A DNA stretch of 7,808 bases from Planktotalea sp. (GCA_024645145.1 JAHEGL010000101.1:1-7808), one strand, 5' to 3'; counted from the stretch's first letter, positions 1-6,969 are shown. Numbers and translations are program-made. The notes: generated by a model from the letters alone, not told the origin.

Positions 1-800
1 GAATAAACGACGGTACGACCATCAGGCGAAAAGCGCGGTGCGAAGCTCATGGAGGCTTCTTGGCTTTCCAGAACACGGCGTTTCACATTGCCAACATCTA
101 AGACGTAAATGCGTGGAAAGCCTGTCTCGTAAGACGTATAGAGCACACGATCACCTGTGGGCGAAAAGCGCGGCGCAAGAACAAGATGCTCGGACCCCGT
201 CAGAAACTGCACATTCGCGCCGTCATAGTCCATGATCGCAAGACGCTTGCGGCGGTTGTCTTTCGGCCCTTGCTCGGACACATAAACGACACGACTGTCG
301 AAATATGGATCCTCACCTGTGATACGCGCATAGACTTGATCCGCGACTTTATGCGCCATCCGGCGCCATCCCTGCGTGGTGCCCGCAAATTGCAGACCAG
401 AGCCAAGCTCAGCGCCAGAAAACACATCATACACGCGAAACTTCACGCTTAGATTAGAGCCGTTGACGTTCACCGCCCCTGTCAACAAGGCTTGTGCGTT
501 GATCGCCTTCCAATCGGCATATTGCACAGGTGCGTCAAAACTTGTGAACTGGCTGATGTAGGCATCACGCGACACCTCCCGAAACAACCCTGTGCCGGCG
601 AGATCACTGACAACCACCCGCGCGAGCCGTTCTGCAAACTCATTGGCCGCAGAACTTTCCGCGACAAAATTGGGTGCTGCGAATGGCATTGGCTCCACCA
701 CACCCTCGGTGATTTCAATGCGAAGTGGGCCACTTTGTGCGAGCGCTGCGTATGGCAATGCGCACATTGCTAAAACTGCGATAACTAATCTCAAGGTCAT
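1..800 (-). CDS. tolB: TolB, Tol-Pal periplasmic beta-propeller protein (C-terminus beyond window)
   Basis: The ATG at 800 opens a frame that stays open to the left edge: 266 codons of a protein usually about 430-440 residues long. Residues 1-21 look like a signal peptide (hydrophobic core, cleavage after ALA before Q22), so the product is periplasmic. Residues about 25-160 form the TolB N-terminal domain. From about 166 the beta-propeller begins, with typical blade motifs [13 protein letters not shown] (212-224) and [10 protein letters not shown] (257-266). In the family, TolB binds Pal and the TolA C-terminal domain, linking the inner-membrane motor to the outer membrane. The start is backed by AGGACAG just upstream. 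It lies 110 bases behind tolA, the last visible gene of tolQRAB. The missing part should hold the remaining blades, and pal should follow. Confidence 0.95.
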   Translation of the reverse strand, partial: MTLRLVIAVLAMCALPYAALAQSGPLRIEITEGVVEPMPFAAPNFVAESSAANEFAERLARVVVSDLAGTGLFREVSRDAYISQFTSFDAPVQYADWKAINAQALLTGAVNVNGSNLSVKFRVYDVFSGAELGSGLQFAGTTQGWRRMAHKVADQVYARITGEDPYFDSRVVYVSEQGPKDNRRKRLAIMDYDGANVQFLTGSEHLVLAPRFSPTGDRVLYTSYETGFPRIYVLDVGNVKRRVLESQEASMSFAPRFSPDGRTVVY

Positions 801-910
801 TGCCTGTCCTGCTTTTTCTTTTTTCCACACTCTACGGTGTATGTGCGTTATAAAAAAGGGTTTTAAGGCCCATCGGCATGTGCTTGCCTAGGTGTTGTGT
901 CCAATGAGAC
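801..910 (-). other. tolA-tolB intergenic leader
   Basis: This is a 110-base gap between the tolA stop and the tolB start. It contains a TATAAC-like sequence in an A/T-rich stretch (around 846-862) and a purine-rich run before the AGGACAG ribosome binding site. No convincing -35 element sits at the right distance from TATAAC. A small palindrome, ATGAG-A-CTCAT (904-914), overlaps the tolA stop. The space would allow a separate tolB promoter, but the sequence does not prove one. Confidence 0.35.
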
Positions 911-1978
911 TCATCTGATGCGCATATCTTTGGGATTGAAGGTCATCTCGATCTCTTTCCATTGCTCGTATTTGTCCTCAGGAAGATCATAGCCCTCCTT
1001 CTGACAACGCAAAATCGCGCGGCGCGCAGATTGGAAGGCAGTTTCCACTGCAGACCCTTCACCCCCCGTAGAACTTACAAGTCGCAAGCTGCCGGGCGTA
1101 ACTTTGCCACGCACATCCATCGACAAACCAATCACAACGGTGACATTCGCAGCCTGACTGCCCACATCGACCACCCAACAGTTTTGCACTGCAAGGCGCA
1201 GTGCGTTGGTCTCACCCGCCGTCAGCGTGGGTCCGCTGGTTTCGTCGCTTGCCGCTGGTTCGCCTAAAGCTTCCGCCAACGCCGCATTCACCGCCGCTGA
1301 TGTATCAGGCTGAGGTGCAGCAGCGTTCTCTCGTGGTCTCGATCTAGAGCGCGTGGTTGATGTTGGGGCCGACGCTGAGGGCTGTTCTGCCTCCGTCACA
1401 ATTTCAGTTGCCGCCTCTTCCGGTGCCGTTTCGGACTGCTCCTCAACCACCTGTTCTGCGTTTTCATCAGGTTGCGTCGCTTCTTGCGCCGTATTGTCGA
1501 TTGCAACATCCGGCTCAGGCGCGGCCACCGCTTCCGGCGCAACCCGGTCTGCAGGACGCGGTTTGGGACGCAACGACGTATCAGGGGCTACGTCGGGAAT
1601 AACCACCGCTTCTGGCTCAGGCGCTGGTTCGACCACAGGTTCGGGAACAGGCTCTGGCGCGATGACAGGTTCAGGGATCGGTTCGGGCACTACGATTTGT
1701 GGCGGCTCGGGCGTGGGTTCTGGCGCAGGTTCCGGAACTGGCACAACGGGTGTTGGGTCCGGCTCTGGCTCTGGCGCACTCAGCACAGGCTCTGGCGCAA
1801 TGGGCTCAACATCGGGAGGCTGCGCAGGTGCGGTAAGCGCTGCGAACTCCGCTTCGGAAATAACAGAGATATCCATTGTCGGCAGCTCAAGAGGTTCTGC
1901 GTCAAACAAACCACCAAACAAGGCATAGCCGAGCAGCAGCGCATGTCCGCCTGCTGAGATATAGGTGCTCTTTTGCAC
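911..1978 (-). CDS. tolA: TolA, Tol-Pal envelope-spanning protein
   Basis: The product has 355 residues and the three-part TolA plan. It has one N-terminal membrane segment (about 8-24, GGHALLLGYALFGG), a long periplasmic linker (about 50-250), and a C-terminal TolA/TonB-like domain (about 255-355, with NCWVVD at 266-271 and RRAILRCQ at 319-326). Cys267 and Cys325 could form a disulfide. TolA carries the TolQR proton-motive force to TolB and Pal. The linker is Pro/Glu/Val-rich for about 80 residues (PEP and EPEP units), then acidic and Ser/Arg-rich, instead of the Ala/Lys helix of enterobacterial TolA. The start is a GTG at 1978, 10 bases after the tolR stop; AGGG across that stop may be the ribosome binding site. 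No in-frame ATG fits, because the membrane segment follows at once. Low sequence identity is normal for TolA; the call rests on layout and position. Confidence 0.92.
   Translation of the reverse strand: MQKSTYISAGGHALLLGYALFGGLFDAEPLELPTMDISVISEAEFAALTAPAQPPDVEPIAPEPVLSAPEPEPDPTPVVPVPEPAPEPTPEPPQIVVPEPIPEPVIAPEPVPEPVVEPAPEPEAVVIPDVAPDTSLRPKPRPADRVAPEAVAAPEPDVAIDNTAQEATQPDENAEQVVEEQSETAPEEAATEIVTEAEQPSASAPTSTTRSRSRPRENAAAPQPDTSAAVNAALAEALGEPAASDETSGPTLTAGETNALRLAVQNCWVVDVGSQAANVTVVIGLSMDVRGKVTPGSLRLVSSTGGEGSAVETAFQSARRAILRCQKEGYDLPEDKYEQWKEIEMTFNPKDMRIR
1600..1830. repeat. Low-complexity Pro-Glu coding repeat inside tolA
   Basis: Imperfect short units of the type GGTTCnGGnnCnGGCTCnGG on the plus strand encode the PEP/EPEP-rich linker of TolA (residues about 50-126) on the minus strand. 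The same bias keeps a Gly/Ser-rich frame open on the plus strand. The units vary too much to be a recent tandem expansion, but length variation between strains would be expected here. Confidence 0.7.
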
Positions 1979-1988
1979 CGCGCGCGCC

Positions 1989-2471
1989 CTAGTTATCCGC
2001 GAGATCGGCGTTGAGCTCAGGACCGCCGGTATCTGTCACAAGGCCGATGTCGCTAAATCCGCCTGCATTCAAAGCGCCCATAACTTGAACGACCTGCTCA
2101 TACGCAACAGCGCCGTCCGCGCGCAGATACACCCGCGTACTCGCACGCTCCGCAGCAATGGCTTGCAGCTTTGTCACCAATTCCGCGCTTTGCGTTTCCG
2201 TAGTTTGGATCAAAATCCGCCCATCCGCAGCAATAGTCACCGTCAAAGGCTCTTCCGCATCCGACGGCAAAGCACCCGCTGCCGTTTTCGGCAGTTCCAC
2301 AGGCACGCCCACAGTCATCAAAGGAGCCGCGACCATAAAGATGATCAACAAAACCAGCATGACATCCACAAACGGCGTTACATTGATTTCTGCCATTGGC
2401 TTTGCGCGTCCACCAAGCCGCCGACGTCGCTTGCCACCGCCACCGTCTTTTTGAATAACGCCCGCACCCAT
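1989..2471 (-). CDS. tolR: TolR, ExbD/TolR-family motor stator protein
   Basis: The product has 160 residues. A Gly/Arg-rich cytoplasmic N-terminus (KRRRR at 14-18) is followed by the ExbD/TolR signature MAEINVTPFVDVMLVLLIIF (26-45), which is both the entry to and most of the single membrane helix. Asp36 in that helix is the conserved proton-path residue of the family. The rest (about 60-160) is the periplasmic domain, with VYLRADGAV near residue 113, as is usual for ExbD/TolR. With TolQ it forms the proton-driven complex that energises TolA. The ATG start lies 3 bases beyond the tolQ stop and the TAG stop lies 10 bases before tolA, so translation is probably coupled. Confidence 0.96.
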   Translation of the reverse strand: MGAGVIQKDGGGGKRRRRLGGRAKPMAEINVTPFVDVMLVLLIIFMVAAPLMTVGVPVELPKTAAGALPSDAEEPLTVTIAADGRILIQTTETQSAELVTKLQAIAAERASTRVYLRADGAVAYEQVVQVMGALNAGGFSDIGLVTDTGGPELNADLADN

Positions 2472-2474
2472 GGC

Positions 2475-3170
2475 TTAACTGTCCAACTGACGGGATAAAA
2501 TAGTGGCAAATTCATCGGCAAATGCTTCATACCCCCCAACGATACGATCACTATCCGCACTGAACTTATTGTAATAAATCACCGCGGGGATCGCTGCGAG
2601 CAGGCCCAAACCCGTCGCCAAAAGCGCCTCCGCAATACCCGGTGCAACGACGGCCAGATTGGTGTTTTGCGCTTCTGCGATCTCGATAAAGGCATTCATA
2701 ATGCCCCAAACCGTACCAAACAGTCCGACAAAAGGTGCTGTAGAGCCAACAGTCGCGAGCACAGACAGGCCCGCTTGCAGCTCTTCGGCTTCCTTTGCAA
2801 TCGCCACATCCATAGAGCGGTCAATTCGACTTTGTGCCCCTGCGATCAAACCACCATCCACACGATGTGAACGGCGCCATTCGGTCATTCCCGCCGCAAA
2901 AATCTTTTCTGACGCTCCACTGGGCTGCGCGCCTATTTGCTCAAACAACTGATCCAGCGGCTCACCTGACCAAAACGCATGATCAAACACAGCTTGCTCT
3001 CTGCGCGCCGTGCGGTACTGCATGTACTTTTGCACCACAATGGACCACGCCCAAATCGAAGCAACGACCAGCATGATCATCACAAGTTTTACGGTTATCG
3101 TCGCGCGCGCAAAAAGCGCCCACATGGAGAAATCAATCTCCTGCGCCATCGCAAGGGTTTCTGCTTCCAT
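2475..3170 (-). CDS. tolQ: TolQ, MotA/TolQ/ExbB-family proton channel
   Basis: The product has 231 residues from the chosen ATG at 3170, the usual TolQ length. There are three membrane segments: about 27-47, 137-163 (VGSTAPFVGLFGTVWGIMNA) and 176-200 (GIAEALLATGLGLLAAIPAV). The last two carry the MotA/TolQ/ExbB proton-channel signature. A large cytoplasmic loop lies between segments 1 and 2. The frame is open upstream to 3266, but the extra 32 residues are Arg/Tyr-rich and unlike TolQ, while MEAETLAMAQEIDFSMWALF is a typical alphaproteobacterial TolQ beginning. Upstream of the ATG is a purine-rich GAGAAGAGCAGG. The ATG seven codons further in has a poorer upstream site. Confidence 0.95.
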   Translation of the reverse strand: MEAETLAMAQEIDFSMWALFARATITVKLVMIMLVVASIWAWSIVVQKYMQYRTARREQAVFDHAFWSGEPLDQLFEQIGAQPSGASEKIFAAGMTEWRRSHRVDGGLIAGAQSRIDRSMDVAIAKEAEELQAGLSVLATVGSTAPFVGLFGTVWGIMNAFIEIAEAQNTNLAVVAPGIAEALLATGLGLLAAIPAVIYYNKFSADSDRIVGGYEAFADEFATILSRQLDS

Positions 3171-3284
3171 TTGCCTGCTCTTCTCAAGTCCGGCCACTCT
3201 TGTGGCTCTTAATGATCGATAGCTTAGACGATATCGGCGACAAAACCAATATCTGGCGCGCAACAAGTTCGTGATCCGCTCAAA
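3171..3284 (-). promoter_or_regulatory. ybgC-tolQ gap with possible tolQRA promoter and leader hairpin
   Basis: This 114-base gap is much longer than the other junctions in the block. On the minus strand, TTGTCG (3238-3243) and TATCGA (3216-3221) are 16 bases apart and resemble a sigma70 promoter. Between that point and tolQ, GCCAC (3202-3206 complement) and GTGGC (3193-3197 complement) form a 5-base-pair hairpin with a 4-base loop. An own promoter for tolQRA would separate envelope-motor expression from ruv expression. Both elements are weak and inferred from sequence alone. Confidence 0.3.
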
Positions 3285-3671
3285 TCAATGAACGATTCGG
3301 CGGATATTCGCTGGAAGCCTCGTCGGTTGACCATCTACAGTGAGCGCAACAAGGGTGACTTGGGCTGAGAACAACAACTCTTTGCCGCGTGTTACGTCCT
3401 GCTTCAGAACGATGCGCGCGCCGGTCATTTGCTCTACCGTGGTGCGGACGATCAGCTCATCGTCAAAACGCGCGGGCGTGAGATAATCCGCCTCCACCCG
3501 CCGCACAGCAAAAACGAGGCCATCCTCTTCTTTTAAACGAACCTGATCAACGCCAAGCCCGCGCACCCACTCTGTGCGCGCACGTTCGATAAAACGAAGG
3601 TAGTTGGCGTAGTACACAATCCCCGCAAGGTCCGTGTCCTCGTAATAAACCCGCAAACCAAATTCATGCAT
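3285..3671 (-). CDS. ybgC: YbgC, Tol-Pal associated acyl-CoA thioesterase
   Basis: The product has 128 residues, one 4-hydroxybenzoyl-CoA thioesterase-type hotdog domain of full length. The family signature is at the N-terminus: VYYEDTDLAGIVYYANYLRF (8-27), with Asp14 at the position of the catalytic aspartate, followed by ERAR (29-32). YbgC-type enzymes hydrolyse acyl-CoA or acyl-ACP thioesters in the cytoplasm. They accompany tol genes in many proteobacteria, although their contribution to Tol-Pal is not essential where tested. The ATG at 3671 is preceded by AGGGG, which overlaps the stop codon of the upstream gene, pointing to coupled translation. It lies 114 bases before tolQ. Confidence 0.94.
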   Translation of the reverse strand: MHEFGLRVYYEDTDLAGIVYYANYLRFIERARTEWVRGLGVDQVRLKEEDGLVFAVRRVEADYLTPARFDDELIVRTTVEQMTGARIVLKQDVTRGKELLFSAQVTLVALTVDGQPTRLPANIRRIVH

Positions 3672-3680
3672 ACCGCGCCC

Positions 3681-4310
3681 CTATTGCTTTTTTGGCATAC
3701 GCGCTGCCAAACGCAGGGCATGGCTCGGATCAGTCGCCGCGACGGGCATCACAGCATCATACGCTGCGGCCAAGAGCCCAGAAACCTCAGGCTTCACAAT
3801 CACGCCCCCACCGTCCATGACCGCCAAAGGCGACGCATTTATGAATGCGCGGTCGGACCAAAGCACCATCATTTGCACCGCTTGATTCAGCGCCAAAGTC
3901 TCCGCAGGCACATCACTTATGTGTTGATCCATCCGAATAAAGGTAAAGCATGCCTTGATCGCACCGTCCTCATCAAACCGAAAGACGCGATATTGATTAG
4001 CGTCTGCCGCGCTGACCCGCGCGACCATCCCGGCCAAATCCGGCACCAACTCATCCAGTTTTGGAACGTCCAGCAACTCGCTCCACTCATTAAAGAAGAA
4101 GAACATCGCGTTGCTGCCCAGTTCGGGATCTGTTTCTGCCATATGATGGTTCGACACCAAACACACAGCTTCAATCGCCCCTTTGACCACTTTTAGCGTC
4201 TCATCTGTCACACCGAACACGACTGGCGAAATCGCCCGCCCCCAACGCGCAAACATATAACGTTCATCCGAGCGCGTGAAGAGCGCCTCAATCTCAGATG
4301 CATCCAACAT
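3681..4310 (-). CDS. Unknown protein encoded between ruvB and ybgC
   Basis: The product has 209 residues and I do not recognise a characterised family. There is no signal peptide or clear membrane segment, so it is probably cytoplasmic. Visible features are an N-terminal stretch with RSDERYMFARWGR (13-25), a His-His/acidic stretch NHHMAETDPELG (54-65), an aromatic run MFFFFNEWSEL (69-79), a strand-like RVFRFDEDGAIKACFTFIR (108-126), a Gly-rich PLAVMDGGGVIVKP (161-174) and a basic tail (RMPKKQ). The pattern suggests a mixed alpha/beta globular domain. The ATG at 4310 has GAAG five to eight bases upstream and an in-frame stop just before it. It lies 47 bases after ruvB and 9 bases before ybgC, on the same strand, so it is probably co-transcribed with both. 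Base composition matches its neighbours, which argues against recent insertion. A role in either ruv or tol function would be a guess. Confidence 0.85.
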   Translation of the reverse strand: MLDASEIEALFTRSDERYMFARWGRAISPVVFGVTDETLKVVKGAIEAVCLVSNHHMAETDPELGSNAMFFFFNEWSELLDVPKLDELVPDLAGMVARVSAADANQYRVFRFDEDGAIKACFTFIRMDQHISDVPAETLALNQAVQMMVLWSDRAFINASPLAVMDGGGVIVKPEVSGLLAAAYDAVMPVAATDPSHALRLAARMPKKQ

Positions 4311-4357
4311 TGATCTTCATCTTTCCAAATAAACTCCCCGCGGAGCGTCCCGTACTC

Positions 4358-5389
4358 TCAGCCAAAAAGCCCGGCTTGTTCTGGACCTTTCGGTGCGGCC
4401 ATCCCTAAATGAGTCCATGCCTTTTGTGCAAGCATACGGCCACGCGGTGTGCGCTGGATCAAACCTTGCTGCAACAAAAACGGCTCAATCACCTCTTCAA
4501 GCGCGTCACGACTTTCAGACAAGGCGGCAGACATCGTTTCAATCCCCACTGGGCCACCCTGATAATTTTCCGCAATCAAACGCAAATAACGCCGATCCGC
4601 CCCATCAAGGCCAAGCTTGTCCACGCCAAGCCGCGTCAGCGCCATGTCGGCCAAGTCACGGGTCACGCGGCCATCTCCCTCGACAACCGCGAAATCCACA
4701 ACGCGGCGCAACAAACGCCCCGCGATCCGAGGCGTTCCGCGCGCACGTTTCGCAATCTCACGCGCGCCCCCCTCATCCGCAGGGGCACCCAACTTGCGCG
4801 CATTGCGCTCAATAATCGTGTAAAGCTCATCCTCTGTGTAGAATTCCAAGCGCGTTGGAATTCCAAAACGGTCCCGCAACGGCGTGGTCAACAGGCCAAG
4901 CCGTGTGGTCGCCCCAACCAGCGTAAAGGGCTGCAATTCAATGCGCACAGTTCGTGCTGCTGGCCCTTCGCCGATCACCAAATCCAGCTCAAAATCTTCC
5001 ATCGCCGGATAAAGAACTTCTTCAACAGCTGGGTTCAATCGATGAATTTCATCGATAAACAGAACGTCACGCGCCTCAAGATTGGTCAGGATCGCGGCCA
5101 AATCCCCAGCTTTCGCCAAAACGGGACCGGAGGTCATACGAAACGACACGCCCAATTCACGCGACATAATCTGTGCCAACGTGGTTTTCCCGAGACCCGG
5201 CGGACCATGAAACAGCGTATGATCCATCGCTTCCCCGCGACGGCGCGCACTTTCAATGAACACCTTCAGGTTCGCCCGCGCACCCGCTTGCCCAATAAAC
5301 TCATCAAGCGCTTGCGGACGCAAAGCGCGATCATTGTCTTCTGGCAACGCGTCGGGACGAAGATTTGGATCAGGTTCAATCATCTGCAT
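4358..5389 (-). CDS. ruvB: RuvB, Holliday-junction branch-migration ATPase
   Basis: The product has 343 residues, the normal length. It shows the AAA+ order: Walker A GPPGLGKT (62-69), Walker B FIDEIH (111-116), sensor 1 GATTR (159-163), LRDRFG with the arginine-finger position (171-176), sensor 2 region [12 protein letters not shown] (218-229), and a winged-helix domain ending with RTPRGR (313-318). RuvB hexamers, loaded by RuvA on four-way junctions, pull DNA arms through using ATP. The start may be ATG 5389 or the ATG two codons later at 5383; the purine-rich AGAAAAGA fits the second slightly better by spacing. It lies 45 bases behind ruvA and 47 bases ahead of the unknown gene. All key residues are present, so it should be functional. 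Confidence 0.97.
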   Translation of the reverse strand: MQMIEPDPNLRPDALPEDNDRALRPQALDEFIGQAGARANLKVFIESARRRGEAMDHTLFHGPPGLGKTTLAQIMSRELGVSFRMTSGPVLAKAGDLAAILTNLEARDVLFIDEIHRLNPAVEEVLYPAMEDFELDLVIGEGPAARTVRIELQPFTLVGATTRLGLLTTPLRDRFGIPTRLEFYTEDELYTIIERNARKLGAPADEGGAREIAKRARGTPRIAGRLLRRVVDFAVVEGDGRVTRDLADMALTRLGVDKLGLDGADRRYLRLIAENYQGGPVGIETMSAALSESRDALEEVIEPFLLQQGLIQRTPRGRMLAQKAWTHLGMAAPKGPEQAGLFG

Positions 5390-5434
5390 TCTTTTCTGCG
5401 AAAACGTCTGTCAGAACAGTGGAGCACGTGCGGC

Positions 5435-6103
5435 TCATGACTTTGGCGCAAGCAATTTCAACGCCGCACGGATCAAGCTCGACACATCTGCGTCAGGCTC
5501 CACTCCAGCAGCTTCCGCCACAGCGCCCGCCGCATCAGAGGGTGAATAGCCCAAATTGCCCAAAGCCGACAACGCTTCAGCTTGAGCAGACGCATTCGGC
5601 GCAGCACTCTTGCGCCTTGGCGTCTCAATTACATCGAAATCATCAGACGCGGGCACCTCGCCCATCGCTTCTGCGGGCGATCCTGTGCCCATCGCCATCA
5701 CACCTGGCGCTTTGTCTTTCAACTCGATCACCACGCGCTGCGCTGTTTTGGGGCCAACGCCCTTCGCCGCTTTGATCGCCGTCACATCACCCAAAGCAAT
5801 CGCACGGCTCACACCATCCGCGCCCAAAGCTCCAAGTATCGCCAAAGAAGCTTTCGCGCCAATGCCCTGAACGCTCATCAGCAAGCGATGCCATTCTTTT
5901 TCCACAAGTGACGTGAAGCCGAAAAGCTGCAAGTTATCTTCGCGCACCAACAGATCCGTATAAAGTGCAACAACCTCACCTGCCCCCGGCAAACCTGCCA
6001 AAGTGCGATCCGAGCAATATACCATATATCCGACACCGCGCACATCGATCAGCACGTGATCGGTACTGCGGTAATCTATGCGTCCTGAAAGTTTACCGAT
6101 CAT
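5435..6103 (-). CDS. ruvA: RuvA, Holliday-junction binding subunit
   Basis: The product has 222 residues from the ATG at 6103. Domain I (1 to about 63, beginning [10 protein letters not shown]) is the OB fold. Domain II carries two helix-hairpin-helix motifs, VQGIGAK (78-84) and KGVGPKTA (114-121), that bind the junction backbone. After an acidic/Ala-rich linker (about 135-175), domain III (about 176-222, [13 protein letters not shown]) is the part that contacts RuvB. The linker is somewhat longer than in E. coli (203 residues in total). The frame is open upstream to 6166, but that lies inside ruvC. The chosen ATG overlaps the ruvC TGA in ATGA, a classic coupling arrangement, and gives the canonical N-terminus. 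Confidence 0.96.
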   Translation of the reverse strand: MIGKLSGRIDYRSTDHVLIDVRGVGYMVYCSDRTLAGLPGAGEVVALYTDLLVREDNLQLFGFTSLVEKEWHRLLMSVQGIGAKASLAILGALGADGVSRAIALGDVTAIKAAKGVGPKTAQRVVIELKDKAPGVMAMGTGSPAEAMGEVPASDDFDVIETPRRKSAAPNASAQAEALSALGNLGYSPSDAAGAVAEAAGVEPDADVSSLIRAALKLLAPKS

Positions 6104-6606
6104 CCGTTCGCCGCCTCTTTCGCCTTTTCCCACACCCGCGTTGAGCGCGTATAGTGCGCGTGGCACATTGCAATCGCAAGTGCGTCAGCCGCGTCCGGAC
6201 CATTCAACACAACACCTGGCAATTGAAGTTTGACCATATGTTGGATCTGTTCTTTTGCAGCGTGCCCAACACCCACGATCGTTTTCTTTACTTTATTGGG
6301 GGCATATTCGCCAATCTCGAGGCCAGCCTGCGCGGGTACCAACAAGGCAATGCCGCGTGCTTGACCAAGTTTAAGAGTTCCAGCCCCGTCTTTGTTCACA
6401 AAGGTCTGTTCTACCGCTGCAGTGTCGGGCTGGTACTCACGCACAATTTCGCTCAACTGACGGTGCAAAGACAGTAACCGAAGGCCCAAATCCTTTCCCT
6501 CAGATTTGCAAACCCCATTACCAAGATGGCGCATACGGCTTCCATCGACCTCAATCATGCCCCAGCCCATGTTACGAAGCCCCGGGTCGATCCCTAAAAC
6601 GCGCAT
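6100..6606 (-). CDS. ruvC: RuvC, crossover junction endodeoxyribonuclease
   Basis: The product has 168 residues from the ATG at 6606. It is an RNase H-fold nuclease that cuts Holliday junctions symmetrically. With this start the four catalytic acids fall at Asp7 (GIDPG), Glu66 (AVEQTF), Asp138 and Asp141 ([11 protein letters not shown]), the same numbers as in E. coli RuvC; this is the main reason for choosing it over the GTG at 6618, which would add four residues. AGGTG upstream is at a rather long distance, so use of the GTG cannot be excluded. It is the first gene of the minus-strand block and overlaps ruvA by 4 bases. A LexA-like site lies about 60-70 bases upstream. Confidence 0.97.
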   Translation of the reverse strand: MRVLGIDPGLRNMGWGMIEVDGSRMRHLGNGVCKSEGKDLGLRLLSLHRQLSEIVREYQPDTAAVEQTFVNKDGAGTLKLGQARGIALLVPAQAGLEIGEYAPNKVKKTIVGVGHAAKEQIQHMVKLQLPGVVLNGPDAADALAIAMCHAHYTRSTRVWEKAKEAANG

Positions 6607-6663
6607 ACTGCTCTGCACCTTTTGTTACGTGTTACACGACGTGTTGTTTTTCTTGATGCAGTA

Positions 6664-6678
6664 GCACGAAACGCGAAC
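6664..6678 (-). promoter_or_regulatory. LexA-box-like site upstream of ruvC
   Basis: On the plus strand the site reads GCAC-N7-GAAC, which is GTTC-N7-GTGC towards ruvC. The alphaproteobacterial LexA operator is a direct repeat GTTC-N7-GTTC, so this is one mismatch in eight fixed bases with exact spacing. It is centred about 65 bases before the ruvC start, where an operator should lie, and ruv genes belong to the SOS regulon in many bacteria. A one-mismatch match will occur by chance fairly often, so this is suggestive only. Confidence 0.4.
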
Positions 6679-6843
6679 AAAAGGAAAAGGAAAGTTAACA
6701 AATGTCGGATTTATCCACCGGTGATCCAAAAGCGACATAGTAATCTTTCAAAGCAGTCAAAATCGTCACTCAACGCTCAAAACGCGACATCTACATAGCC
6801 TCAAATTCACCTTTTTTACTGCGGTTTAGCGCCATTTTTCGCT

Positions 6844-6880
6844 ATGCAAATCAAGCATATCTCCCATGCAAAAATGCTTG
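6844..6880. repeat. Paired ATGCAAA direct repeats with CAAGCAT/ATGCTTG inverted repeat
   Basis: ATGCAAA occurs at 6844-6850 and again at 6866-6872, a 22-base step (about two helix turns). CAAGCAT (6852-6858) and ATGCTTG (6874-6880) form a 7-base inverted repeat with 15 bases between. It lies about 90-125 bases upstream of the DUF1127 start and could be an operator or a leader hairpin. No known regulator is recognised. Confidence 0.4.
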
Positions 6881-6969
6881 CTTGTCGAATGTCATCTTCC
6901 CTCCTAAGTGGGCCTCAGAACACAACATTGGCCGGCTCAAGAAGCGGTCCGCATCAAAGGCATACGACC

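Larger units (their letters stand above)
6607..6969. other. Divergent intergenic region between ruvC and the DUF1127 gene
   Basis: About 360 bases without a convincing gene. From the ruvC side it holds direct repeats ACGTGTT (6627-6633, 6639-6645) with a small palindrome ACACG-A-CGTGT (6634-6644), the LexA-like site (6664-6678), GTTAAC (6694-6699), a one-mismatch DnaA-box-like TTATCCACC (6711-6719) next to CACCGGTG (6716-6723), a row of TCAAA motifs (6748-6781), and paired repeats at 6844-6880. It should contain the promoters of both flanking genes, but I could not pick clear -35/-10 pairs. Confidence 0.5.

Noticed and set aside
838..880. Possible GGG/CCC hairpin and TATAAC promoter before tolB
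   Set aside because: The stem depends on wobble pairs and no -35 element fits, so I do not list it as a separate promoter or terminator.
1353..1928. 191-codon Gly/Ser-rich frame on the plus strand
   Set aside because: It is the mirror of the PEP/EPEP repeat of tolA; the glycine-rich sequence arises from complementing Pro/Glu codons.
3171..3266. Longer TolQ start at 3266
   Set aside because: The added 32 residues are unlike any TolQ N-terminus, whereas the start at 3170 gives the usual 231-residue protein with a ribosome site.
3666..4196. 176-codon plus-strand frame opposite the unknown gene
   Set aside because: It is rich in His, Arg and Gln with no motif. The minus-strand frame has the better ribosome site, fits the operon spacing and looks like a globular protein.
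5394..5416. TTCTG-N13-CAGAA inverted repeat in the ruvA-ruvB gap
   Set aside because: The arms are only five bases with a wide loop; this occurs readily by chance and gives no clear terminator or operator.
4409..5440. 343-codon open frame on the plus strand, antisense to ruvB
   Set aside because: It lies almost entirely opposite ruvB, which has every AAA+ motif. The product is rich in His, Arg, Gln and Asn with no domain pattern, as expected from reading the complement of a biased gene.
6844..6969. 42-residue N-terminal extension of the DUF1127 protein
   Set aside because: The extra residues have no family likeness and cover the repeat structure at 6844-6880; the ATG at 6970 has a ribosome site and gives the normal length.
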